Below are positions 32,462 through 40,996 of a stretch of 64,000 nucleotides of DNA, piece by piece. The position numbers were made by a program, and so were the translations under genes. A model generated the notes under the pieces. That model saw nothing but the letters and a program-made list of their open reading frames with translations. It had not been told where the DNA came from and ran no database searches. The stretch comes from Argyresthia goedartella (lineage: Eukaryota > Arthropoda > Insecta > Lepidoptera > Argyresthiidae), in NCBI GenBank assembly GCA_949825045.1, contig OX463818.1, forward strand, positions 27,978,906 through 28,042,905, in the 5' to 3' direction. The stretch's first letter is position 1, and the number at the start of each line of letters is the position of its first letter.

Positions 32462-33008
32462 TGTTCAGGCTTCTCGGCACCTAATGACCTCGTAGGGGCC
32501 CATCAGCTACGAGGTAGCGTAGCGATCAGTTGCCAAGAAGTTTGAACGTCGGCGATTCACCGAGCTAAAATGATTGGGTTCGATCTAACCTGGTCTGTGC
32601 TTCGGTCCCGTCAACCTCCTGTCTCTCTGCAAGGCCCGGGTGCACCCTAGGCTCTTCTTGGTAGACAGGTTCTTCAGCCAACCTCCTGTGTGACTGGCGG
32701 GCCAGCCTCGATCAGCACAGTGTTCCAACACAGGTTATGTTACGTGGTAAAAAACCAATCGGCCACGTAAATGCGAACTTTATCTGGTTCGGGGAACCAC
32801 AACACACTCAGCTATATAGACAATCCTGAGGGAACCTCGAATACATTCCAGATGGACTGCGATTTAATTTCAATACCCTATCCAAAACGCGTTTACATTG
32901 CGAGGGCTTTCGTCTGTCAGTTGTCAAAAACTGCTAGGTTGGCAGCAACGTCAAATTCAAAATGGCCGTTCAGAAACCATCGATCGAATATCGATTTGGA
33001 ATCGAACA
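32462..33008 (-). repeat. BEL-2 3' LTR
   Basis: 547 bp, identical to the 5' LTR apart from one noticed substitution. In element orientation it starts TGTTCGATTCC and ends CCTGAACA. Confidence 0.93.
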
Positions 33009-33040
33009 ATCACCCGCCCGGACAGGCACCCACCTGTCCC
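33009..33040 (-). promoter_or_regulatory. BEL-2 polypurine tract with upstream hairpin
   Basis: In element sense GGACAGG and CCTGTCC (33033-33039 and 33020-33026 on the plus strand) form a 7-bp stem with a 6-base loop between the pol stop and the purine-rich GGGCGGGTGAT that abuts the 3' LTR. BEL-1 has the same arrangement with a different loop. Confidence 0.55.
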
Positions 33041-36000
33041 CTAATCTACGGGCAGCCGAGACAACGTTGCTACCGCTCGTTTTAGAACCGAGCCTCCTAC
33101 TAGAACCTCTGCAGACCGGGGGGTCCCGTCCTTGCCAGGGAACAAGTTAACAATGCGCCCCCTGCGCCAACGTAGTGGCGGTAGGTTAGCATCCTTAACC
33201 AGAACGAGGTCACCAACACTAGGGGGGCTGGTTTTGTCAGTCCACTTAAGGCGCTGTTGTAAGATATGCAGATACTCGAGCGACCAACGCTTCCAGAAAT
33301 TCTGAGTAAACTGCTGCAACATCTGATACCTTGACAACCGATACAATTTCACTCCCTCGAAGGGGTGCTCGGGCAACGCGTTAAGTGGCTGTCCTATCAA
33401 GAAATGGCCTGGGGTCAGAGCCTCCAGGTCATTTGGATCCGAGCTGAGCGGACACAACGGTCGCGAATTGAGAACGGCCTCGATCTTACAAAACAATGTC
33501 GCGAGCTCCTCAAAAGTCAGCGCGGTCTGACCTACTATACGCCCCAAGTGCGTCTTAGCTGACTTAACTACGGCCTCAAAAATCCCACCCCAGTGGGGGC
33601 AACTCGGTGGGCTGAAGGTCCACTGTATACCCCGACGGGAGAGGGCCGTTCCAACATCCACTTTATTTACATTCAAAAAGTTGTCTATCTCTCGTAAGTA
33701 TCGTTCCGCACCGACGTAGTTAGTGCCGTTATCAGAGCGGATCAAAGTTGGAAGTCCCCTTCGAGAAACAAACCTATCCAAACAAGCAATGAAAGCCTCT
33801 GTCGAGAGATCAGCAACGAGCTCGAGATGTACCGCCTTGGTGGATAAACAAACAAACACACATAGGTACGCCTTGTATTGCTTAGCGGTACGCAATCGTG
33901 AACTCTTCACCATAAACGGTCCGGCAAAATCCGTACCAACACCTGAAAACGGTCTGACCTCATTCACACGATCAGGGGGCAAGTCCCCCATGAGAGGTTG
34001 CATCGTGGCAGCCTTAAGTCGATAACAAGGCATGCACCGAAACACGATGTTCCGTATGACACGGCGGGCAGATAAGATCCAAAACTCCCGCTGGAGCGTG
34101 GCCAACAACGCGTTACAGCCGGCATGCGCGTTTTTAATATGACGATCAGTCACCAGCAATTCAACTAACTGTCCCCCCTTGGGGAGCAGAAGTGGGTGAC
34201 GAGCCGAATACGACAGATTCGCATTGCGCAATCTTCCTCCTACCCGAAGTAACCCGGTCGAATCAACAAAGGGGTTGAGACGCGCGACGGCTCCCTTCAA
34301 TTTCGAACGTCCACTTCGTATAATCTCCAATTCTGCCCCAAACTTCGAGGACTGTACCAACCGGACCAAATTCAGTAGCGACTCGTTTCGCTCTGCCGGA
34401 GTCAGAATAGGGTTCAACGTTCGCTGATCGCGAGGAGTACGACAATTTCGAGCGAATCTCCTAATCCAAGTGGACACGTTTATCAACTTGTCAAGTGAGC
34501 TATACCGGTCCAGCAGAAACCCAGCGTCAGGGTCCTCAGCCTTCTGGGTAACATGCACGGCCGCTCTGGGGCCATGATCCGAAGATACTACTTCATGGCT
34601 GTGGGGCCAGTCCGATTCTCTCCTGGCAAGCCAGGTTGGTCCCCACCACAAATGGTGTCTAACGAGTTCAGGAGCCCGACATCCCCTGGATGCACAATCA
34701 GACGGGTTCAATTCTCCTGGTACATGTCTCCAGGTCAGTGGGACCTCAGACGACACAATCTGGGAGACACGGTTCGCAACAAAAACCTCTAAGTTATGGA
34801 CCGAAGCCTTCAGCCAGCACAAAACAATCTCGCTGTCCGTCCACGCGTACACCGTATCCTCCAAAACCACTGACCCACGCAACACTGTTAGAGTGTGATT
34901 CAAAAGTTTGGTCAAAAGAGCAGCCCCGGACAGTTCCAGTTTTGGAATCGTCATCCTTGTCCGAATAGGCGCTACCTTGCTTTTTGCCAAAACCAAACGC
35001 ACATCGACCTCCCCGGTGGAGGTGACGGTTCGCAAATAAACCGCTGCCGCAAACCCTCGTTCAGAGGCATCACAAAACCCGTGAAGGGTTGCCCTGTAAT
35101 CCCCAGCAGGGACCAATTTCCTCGGCAGCGATACATTATTTATGTCCGATAGCGAGGTGAACATTCGCGTCCAATCAGTCAACAAATCACCTGAGAGGTG
35201 GGTGTCCCAGGTCAACTGAGCCGCCCATAGCCCTTGCATAAAACATTTGAGAGCAAAGGTGACTGGAGAAATCCATCCATTCGGGTCGAACGTTCTCGCA
35301 ATCGTTGACAGTACTGACCGCTTCGTCCAGGCCTTCGGTGTTTCTAAAACCACCCGATAGGTAAACTCATCATGGACGGGCCGGTACTGAATTCCAAGCA
35401 CTGACAACATGTTAGGGTTGTCAGGATTCTCAAAAACGTGCGGGTCTTGTTGAAACTCATCTGGGAGACCAGCCATCAACTCAGGGGAGTTGGACATCCA
35501 CTTGCGTAGTTCATAGCCGCCTCGTTCCAGCAATTGAATGAGCTCGTCACGTCGGTCCAGAGCTTCCTCTACACTGGCTGCCCCTGTGCAGACGTCATCG
35601 ACGTACAAATCTTGCTCCAGGATAGCGGCGGCTCTAGGATAGCTCACACGGTCACGCGACGCCAACTCCCGCAGGGTACGCATCGCCAAATACGGGCTAG
35701 ACCGTAACCCATACGTGTTCGTGTTCAACTCATAGACCTTGACTGGCTCGGCCGTGGACTCACGCCAAAGTATCAACTGATACCTTCTGTCAGCCGCATG
35801 AATTACCGTTTGCCTAAACATCATCCGAATGTCTGCGACAAATACAATCTGGTGCCTCCGAAAGCTCGTGAGAATATCCGAAATATCACGGCTCAACTTG
35901 GGTCCCGAATGTAGACACTGATTCAGGGACATCCCGTTCGAGGTAGGTGCTGACCCATCAAAAACAACTCGAATCTTGCCGGTAGGGGTTCGTAGGACGG

Positions 36001-36931
36001 CATGGTGTGGAAGGAAACAATGATCCTCAGATCTCCAGTCCACACCCGATACCGACATGTGTCCTAACGACTCATACTCCCTCATGAAATCAACATATTT
36101 TTGTTTAAATACGGCATCTCTTGTCATCCTACGCTCCATCGACATCAATCTCGTCTCAGCCATCTTCCTAGATTCTCCTAGTGGAGGTCGATCGGCCCTG
36201 AAAGGCAGTCGAGTTACAAAACGACCAGAACGAAGGCGACCAGTACTATTCTGGTAAAACAACTCACACTCTTCTTCGTCTGCGTCGACTCGACGAACGG
36301 TGGGAGGTTCCTCTATCTCCCAGAAACGTTGGATAGCGTCTGACAACGCTGAGCCAATAAGTATGCCATCTGACTCGGCAGGCCTAACCATTGGCAATGC
36401 CGGACCCATGATCACGTGACCAAACTTAGTATCCACAGCAATCAACCCGTCCGGCTGAAGAACTCGCCGATCCGACAACAGAAACCTACCCAGAACGTCT
36501 GCTCCCAGTAGCAGGTCGACCGGGGCTGGAGTGTCAAAATCGGGATCCGCCAGCTTGAGTCCTGATGTCAGGAATCGAACGGCCGGATTCAACTTCACCA
36601 AGGGGTGTCTGCCCATGACATGCGTCATCACTAAAGCTTGCACGGATGTTTTTGTCAAAATGTCATAACGTGGAGAGAACGTGATTACCGATTGACCAAC
36701 TACATTCGTAACCGTAACATTCCCCACGCCCCGTATTGATTTATTATAGCTATTTACCTTGAGGCCCAACCATTTTGCTAAATCGTTCGATACAATGCAG
36801 CCCTGAGCTCCAGAATCTAATAGGGCGCGAACGTATGTTGGGTTGCCCGCCAAATCCCAAACAAGCACAGAGGCGATCGGTAACACCACCGTCTCCGGTT
36901 GGGGGGCAACAAATGGTTGGGCCGCAAATTC
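33041..36931 (-). CDS. BEL-2 Pol: protease, RT, RNase H, integrase
   Basis: The frame opens directly after the gag UAG and runs without a stop for about 1296 codons. The protease has VRALLDSGAQGCIVS. RT includes IRVVFDGSAPTSNGMS, VFVADIRMMFRQ and the catalytic LYVDDVCTG. RNase H includes LHGFCDASERGF and YAWTDSEIVLCWLK. Integrase has a zinc-binding head (HIKNAH ... CMPCYRLKA), GTDFAGPF, LIRSDNGTNYVG and GGIFEAVVKSAK, then a C-terminal module with GDLVLVKDANLPPLRW. There is no AUG upstream of the protease: the annotated first codon of the longest frame is GTG at 36889, and the first Met in frame comes about 80 residues later. Synthesis as Gag-Pol through the UAG is therefore the simplest reading. 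Confidence 0.9.
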   Translation of the reverse strand, partial: EFAAQPFVAPQPETVVLPIASVLVWDLAGNPTYVRALLDSGAQGCIVSNDLAKWLGLKVNSYNKSIRGVGNVTVTNVVGQSVITFSPRYDILTKTSVQALVMTHVMGRHPLVKLNPAVRFLTSGLKLADPDFDTPAPVDLLLGADVLGRFLLSDRRVLQPDGLIAVDTKFGHVIMGPALPMVRPAESDGILIGSALSDAIQRFWEIEEPPTVRRVDADEEECELFYQNSTGRLRSGRFVTRLPFRADRPPLGESRKMAETRLMSMERRMTRDAVFKQKYVDFMREYESLGHMSVSGVDWRSEDHCFLPHHAVLRTPTGKIRVVFDGSAPTSNGMSLNQCLHSGPKLSRDISDILTSFRRHQIVFVADIRMMFRQTVIHAADRRYQLILWRESTAEPVKVYELNTNTYGLRSSPYLAMRTLRELASRDRVSYPRAAAILEQDLYVDDVCTGAASVEEALDRRDELIQLLERGGYELRKWMSNSPELMAGLPDEFQQDPHVFENPDNPNMLSVLGIQYRPVHDEFTYRVVLETPKAWTKRSVLSTIARTFDPNGWISPVTFALKCFMQGLWAAQLTWDTHLSGDLLTDWTRMFTSLSDINNVSLPRKLVPAGDYRATLHGFCDASERGFAAAVYLRTVTSTGEVDVRLVLAKSKVAPIRTRMTIPKLELSGAALLTKLLNHTLTVLRGSVVLEDTVYAWTDSEIVLCWLKASVHNLEVFVANRVSQIVSSEVPLTWRHVPGELNPSDCASRGCRAPELVRHHLWWGPTWLARRESDWPHSHEVVSSDHGPRAAVHVTQKAEDPDAGFLLDRYSSLDKLINVSTWIRRFARNCRTPRDQRTLNPILTPAERNESLLNLVRLVQSSKFGAELEIIRSGRSKLKGAVARLNPFVDSTGLLRVGGRLRNANLSYSARHPLLLPKGGQLVELLVTDRHIKNAHAGCNALLATLQREFWILSARRVIRNIVFRCMPCYRLKAATMQPLMGDLPPDRVNEVRPFSGVGTDFAGPFMVKSSRLRTAKQYKAYLCVFVCLSTKAVHLELVADLSTEAFIACLDRFVSRRGLPTLIRSDNGTNYVGAERYLREIDNFLNVNKVDVGTALSRRGIQWTFSPPSCPHWGGIFEAVVKSAKTHLGRIVGQTALTFEELATLFCKIEAVLNSRPLCPLSSDPNDLEALTPGHFLIGQPLNALPEHPFEGVKLYRLSRYQMLQQFTQNFWKRWSLEYLHILQQRLKWTDKTSPPSVGDLVLVKDANLPPLRWRRGRIVNLFPGKDGTPRSAEVLVGGSVLKRAVATLSRLPVD

Positions 36932-36934
36932 CTA
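36932..36934 (-). other. In-frame UAG between Gag and protease, conserved with BEL-1
   Basis: Element-sense context is GGUCCUCGC-UAG-GAAUUU; in BEL-1 it is GGUUCCCGC-UAG-GGACAC (17845-17847). Same position, same frame on both sides in both copies, no AUG before the protease. Likely a readthrough stop. Confidence 0.6.
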
Positions 36935-38737
36935 GCGAGGACCCCCGGGGCCCCACTGTGCCTGTAACCGATCAGGTATGCAGCTATACGCCAGCGGGTC
37001 CCATTGTACAAATGGCCCACGCGCCGGTTCCATTCCCAACCTACGATTCCCCTTAAAGGGGGGTGGGCGTGAATTCAACCGTGGCCGCTCCATGAGCGGG
37101 GGGGACATCACATGTGACCGATGAGGACGAGGCGACGAGCGGGGCGACATCTGAGGTGGCGTCCGAACCGCACCCGCATAGCTCGAAGGTGTCCCATGCC
37201 ACCCGCCCGTTACGGCCTGCTCAACACACCCAATGTCCCGCTGAGTCGGATGCTGAGTCGCAACCGAAAACTCAGGGCCCCCCATGTGATGACCCTGATT
37301 GCGGCCCTGCACCCTAGTACTGCCCTGTGCACGTGGGGACGTTGGCCCCTGAGTTGCGCTCCGAGTCGCAAACGAATTCTCAGGGCCCCATGCCGTGTCA
37401 CCCTGGGTACGGCCCTGTGGACGTGGGGACGTTGGCCCCTGAGTTGCGCTCCGAGTCGCAAACGAATTCTCAGGGCCCCATGCCGTGTCACCCTGGGTAC
37501 GGCCCTGTGGTGGCTGTTGGCCGGACCGGTTCATGCACAACAGATTGTTGTGGGCCCCACCACAATATCCGCACATTTTTGTGCGCGTGCAGTCCCTAGC
37601 CATGTGTGGCCCGAGGCACAGGAAACACCAGCTCCGCTGCTTGGCCATCCGGCGCCGTCCCTCAACCCTAAGTTCCCCGAACTTATTGCAATTGGCCACA
37701 GCATGGCCAATCTGCCTACAACATGGGCAGGTCTCACTATGTGGGGTCAATGCACTCACAGTCCCATACGACTGCCGGTTGGTGCGGTCCTTCCTCGTCG
37801 GAGGGCCCCTACTCACAGCGCTCCCGGCAGCTCTCTGTGGCTCCGAAGGATGGGTGACCGTCAACCCCAAATTCTCTGCCCGTCGAGCCTCCTCTTCCAA
37901 GAATCCGACCAAGTCGGAGAAGGCGGGCAGGTCCTCGGCCGACCTCCCGTGAGACTGTTCGAAACGAGTCTGCACGTCAGCGGGTAGGCGGGAAAGTACA
38001 ATGTACAGCAGTAGGTACGACCATTCACCAACCGGAAGTCCAAGATTCTCTAGAGCCTTGGTGACGGACAACAACGGGTTCAAAACCTCCGTCTGTATGG
38101 CCCCGACCTTGTTCACAACCGGGATACTAAACAAACGGTTCAGTTGGGCATCGGCTAACCTCCGTTTGTTATGGTAACGTCTGACCAACAATTGTCTGGC
38201 CGTTTCATAGTTACCCTCCGTAACTGTCAAATGAGCGACCAGCTCCCTAGGCTCACCCCTCAATGCTGCCACCAGCTGAGCCATCTTGACAGACTTGGTA
38301 ATGTCCGATCGCATGTGCACCAAACTGTCGAACAGATTGATGAAGCTCATCCATTCACCGGACACTCCGTCAAAAGTAGGCATAGTTATGGCCGGTAACC
38401 TGGACCCTGAACCCTGAAGCGGCAGAGGTGCTTCAATGTCACCACCATGGCTGGACTCGCGCTGTCTACGTATGTCCGCAGCCTTCTGCGTGATAGCAGC
38501 TGCCATCTCCATACATTGGTCGACATCCCCTAGCAACCGTGACAGCCTGTCAGGTGCGCAACCATCAACTGATTCCGCCTGCGCGGACAATTCGAGCACC
38601 CTATTGTAACGTTCCTTAACGTCCATAGACCGCTCCAATACCACATCATGCCTATCTAAACGGTCTATCAGACCGTGTGCGGAGGAAAACCATCTGAGTT
38701 CCTTAGAAACACCCTTCTGGATTTCAGATAACGACAT
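36932..38737 (-). CDS. BEL-2 Gag
   Basis: 601 residues, starting MSLSEIQKGVSKELRW. The capsid-like part has LPAITMPTFDGVSGEW, FINLFDSLVHMRSD and LRGEPRELVAHLTVTEG, typical of BEL/Pao Gag. Three Cys/His knuckle-like motifs follow (CPCCRQIGHAVANC, CFLCLGPHMARDC, CGYCGGAHNNLLC) for RNA binding. Beyond these, a Gly/Thr/Arg-rich region carries a 30-residue perfect tandem repeat plus a decayed third unit. The protein ends GGPR at a UAG (36932-36934). The same frame continues into the protease. The ATG sits 608 bases inside the 5' LTR border, as in BEL-1. Forms the particle and packages RNA. Confidence 0.9.
   Translation of the reverse strand: MSLSEIQKGVSKELRWFSSAHGLIDRLDRHDVVLERSMDVKERYNRVLELSAQAESVDGCAPDRLSRLLGDVDQCMEMAAAITQKAADIRRQRESSHGGDIEAPLPLQGSGSRLPAITMPTFDGVSGEWMSFINLFDSLVHMRSDITKSVKMAQLVAALRGEPRELVAHLTVTEGNYETARQLLVRRYHNKRRLADAQLNRLFSIPVVNKVGAIQTEVLNPLLSVTKALENLGLPVGEWSYLLLYIVLSRLPADVQTRFEQSHGRSAEDLPAFSDLVGFLEEEARRAENLGLTVTHPSEPQRAAGSAVSRGPPTRKDRTNRQSYGTVSALTPHSETCPCCRQIGHAVANCNKFGELRVEGRRRMAKQRSWCFLCLGPHMARDCTRTKMCGYCGGAHNNLLCMNRSGQQPPQGRTQGDTAWGPENSFATRSATQGPTSPRPQGRTQGDTAWGPENSFATRSATQGPTSPRAQGSTRVQGRNQGHHMGGPEFSVATQHPTQRDIGCVEQAVTGGWHGTPSSYAGAVRTPPQMSPRSSPRPHRSHVMSPPLMERPRLNSRPPPFKGNRRLGMEPARGPFVQWDPLAYSCIPDRLQAQWGPGGPR
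37331..37510 (-). repeat. Perfect 90-bp tandem duplication in BEL-2 gag
   Basis: 37331-37420 and 37421-37510 are identical, encoding two copies of a 30-residue block beginning QGRTQGDTAWGPE. A more diverged third unit lies at about 37240-37330. The frame is preserved. Confidence 0.9.
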
Positions 38738-39344
38738 GATCGGAACGATACTTACTCACAATTTGCAGTAACTCAATTTTATTGGACCCTCCAGTCTATA
38801 ACCCAAACGAGGGAACCCTAAACTATAACTTAAACAATGTTGATTTCCTTAAACAATAGGAACCGAGTTTTATATCTATATAAATTCTGTAAATAACAAT
38901 TTAGTTTCCCTTTATCACTACAACACACACAGATAGTCAATGTCAATATTAGTTCAAGTTATAAATTGCTATAACTGAAAACAATGCCTGCTATCAATAG
39001 ATGTCAATATTAGTTCAAGTTATAAATTGCTATAACTGAAAACAATGTAATAGCCTGCTATCAATAGATGTAACTACCTATGTTAACCAAAACATTCATT
39101 AGCATTACTAGACCACTAATAGATTGACTAACTGGTACTTCAATGCAAATTTCAACTCAATATCTGTCTGTCTACTACCAGCAATAGACCTATAGCTTAC
39201 AATACTACCAATCTATGTGGATATAGGAACACAACCAAGTTATCTAATAACCGCCTATACCTACAGATTGATAGTCTCAAATCGTGTCTTCCTGGAGCCC
39301 TTGACGGCTGCAAATCTCAGGAAGCCACGCTCTAGCTACCAAAA

Positions 39345-39891
39345 TGTTCAGGCTTCTCGGCACCTAATGACCTCGTAGGGGCCCATCAGCTACGAGGTAG
39401 CGTAGCGATCAGTTGCCAAGAAGTTTGAACGTCGGCGATTCACCGAGCTAAAATGATTGGGTTCGATCTAACCTGGTCTGTGCTTCGGTCCCGTCAACCT
39501 CCTGTCTCTCTGCAAGGCCCGGGTGCACCCTAGGCTCTTCTTGGTAGACAGGTTCTTCAGCCAACCTCCTGTGTGACTGGCGGGCCAGCCTCGATCAGCA
39601 CAGTGTTCCAACACAGGTTATGTTACGTGGTAAAAAACCAATCGGCCACGTAAATGCGAACTTTATCTGGTTCGGGGAACCACAACACACTCAGCTATAT
39701 AGACAATCCTGAGGGAACCTCGAATACATTCCAGAAGGACTGCGATTTAATTTCAATACCCTATCCAAAACGCGTTTACATTGCGAGGGCTTTCGTCTGT
39801 CAGTTGTCAAAAACTGCTAGGTTGGCAGCAACGTCAAATTCAAAATGGCCGTTCAGAAACCATCGATCGAATATCGATTTGGAATCGAACA
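39345..39891 (-). repeat. BEL-2 5' LTR
   Basis: 547 bp. In element sense it is followed after three bases by TGGTAGCTAGAGCGTGG (plus-strand 39325-39341), the likely primer-binding site. Confidence 0.93.
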
Positions 39892-39919
39892 TCCTCATAA
39901 TCATCATTATCATCATCAG

Positions 39920-39973
39920 AAGCAAGCCATCTTTTTGCAGCAGCAGAGGGATCCGTGGTGTCTGCTCGAGAGG
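39920..39973 (+). CDS. Possible 18-codon host microexon (tandem unit 4)
   Basis: Preceded by atcatcatcag and followed by AGG/GTAGGT, phase 0-0. It reads KQ then AIFLQQQRDPWCLLER, identical in protein to the end of the exon at 32119-32293. Over those 16 codons five bases differ and all are synonymous (TTC/TTT, CTG/TTG, AGA/AGG, GAC/GAT, CTA/CTC). The donor is closer to consensus than that of unit 1. It could be an alternative or extra exon, or a duplicate that decayed little. Its upstream intron now contains BEL-2. Confidence 0.4.
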
Positions 39974-40592
39974 GTAGGTCATCACCATTGTCAGTTCTTC
40001 ACGGCCATCATCATGAAGGTCCCAGGACAGGCTATGCTACACAAACCCCACCACTTGTTATTTCCTTTCAAGTGACGGGTGGTGGGGTTTTTTTTTATAA
40101 GCCCGGCAAAGTGTATAGCAATTTATAGCAAGGTGTTGCGCGGCAATTAATCGACCAATCAGAAACATCATAGAATTTGTTCATATTCAACATTACAACA
40201 AGTGAGGACTGATTTCTCTTTCAGTTCCATCGTGCTATTCGTTTCTTCCAAGCATCTCGTCCTACGAGCAAGAGATCTTCACTGAAACTGCTGCAGAATC
40301 TAAGATCTCTGAATAGCCAGGTTAGGAAGTATGAAATAACACATATCAACTCTGTTTAAGTTTTTTAGTAGTTACACTTACAAAACAAAAAGGTTTCACA
40401 GGAAATGCGTGTACGCTAACGTACGGGGGTGCTTATGGGTGCTTATTTAGTTATAGTCGCTGCTCATTCATAGTAAAATTACTCCTTTTTAAAAGTTCTG
40501 GGTTGTTTGGTAAAGAGTCCATTTACCTGCCAACCAAGACGTTTAAATCTTTGCTAATAAAGGATTAACGGGTTATAAAACCTTGTCACCAG

Positions 40593-40739
40593 CTCCGTGA
40601 CTTCATCGATGGTCTTGCACATAGTCCACGTCGCACCGTCGATGAATTAGACGAGGATATACCATATCGCCCCACCGCGGTGGATCCAGATGATGATGAC
40701 GATGAACCGCAAAGGGGTGACATGGAGTCAAGAAACTGA
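40593..40739 (+). CDS. Probable terminal host exon
   Basis: The acceptor is ccttgtcaccag. 48 codons then read LRDFIDGLAHSPRRTVDE, LDEDIPYRPTAVDPDDDDD, EPQRGDMESRN and TGA. Phase 0, matching the donors at 32293 and 39973. An acidic, low-complexity C terminus is typical of real protein ends, and the composition contrasts with the AT-rich flanks. ATTAAA follows at 40738. Product unidentified; a transposase C terminus is an alternative. Confidence 0.48.
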   Translation, partial: LRDFIDGLAHSPRRTVDELDEDIPYRPTAVDPDDDDDEPQRGDMESRN

Positions 40740-40996
40740 TTAAAAACCTCGGTTGAATGTTTTTCTGACTGTTTTATTTTCCGGTATATTCATGCATGCT
40801 GCTCAATATTTTTTACAATCTATTGGAGAGAAAGGAGGCTGACACTGTCAACTGAACTGGCCGCTAAGCTAGTTGGGAATTTATAATATTCTAAATAGCG
40901 AGTGTCTAGAGGTCAATAACATTGTTTTTTCTCGTTATATCAACATTGTATCAGTAATAACAGAACTATTTGTTCTGATAAATATCAGCTTATATT
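40740..40996. other. AT-rich spacer
   Basis: No feature recognised in this stretch. Confidence 0.35.

Larger units (their letters stand above)
32462..39891 (-). mobile_element. BEL-2: young, near-intact BEL/Pao LTR retrotransposon
   Basis: LTRs are 32462-33008 and 39345-39891, 547 bp each, TG...CA ended, with one difference noticed between them (T against A near 32853/39736). The 5-bp target duplication TCCTC lies at 32457-32461 and 39892-39896. On the minus strand the order is 5' LTR, primer site, gag, UAG, pol, hairpin plus polypurine tract, 3' LTR. No env frame. Near-identical LTRs and open frames imply a very recent insertion. It sits in tandem unit 3 of an exon-end repeat within a host intron. 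Confidence 0.95.

Noticed and set aside
37121..37987. Long plus-strand frame (288 codons) across 37.1-38.0 kb
   Set aside because: Antisense shadow of BEL-2 gag in GC-rich, repetitive sequence; no motif of its own.
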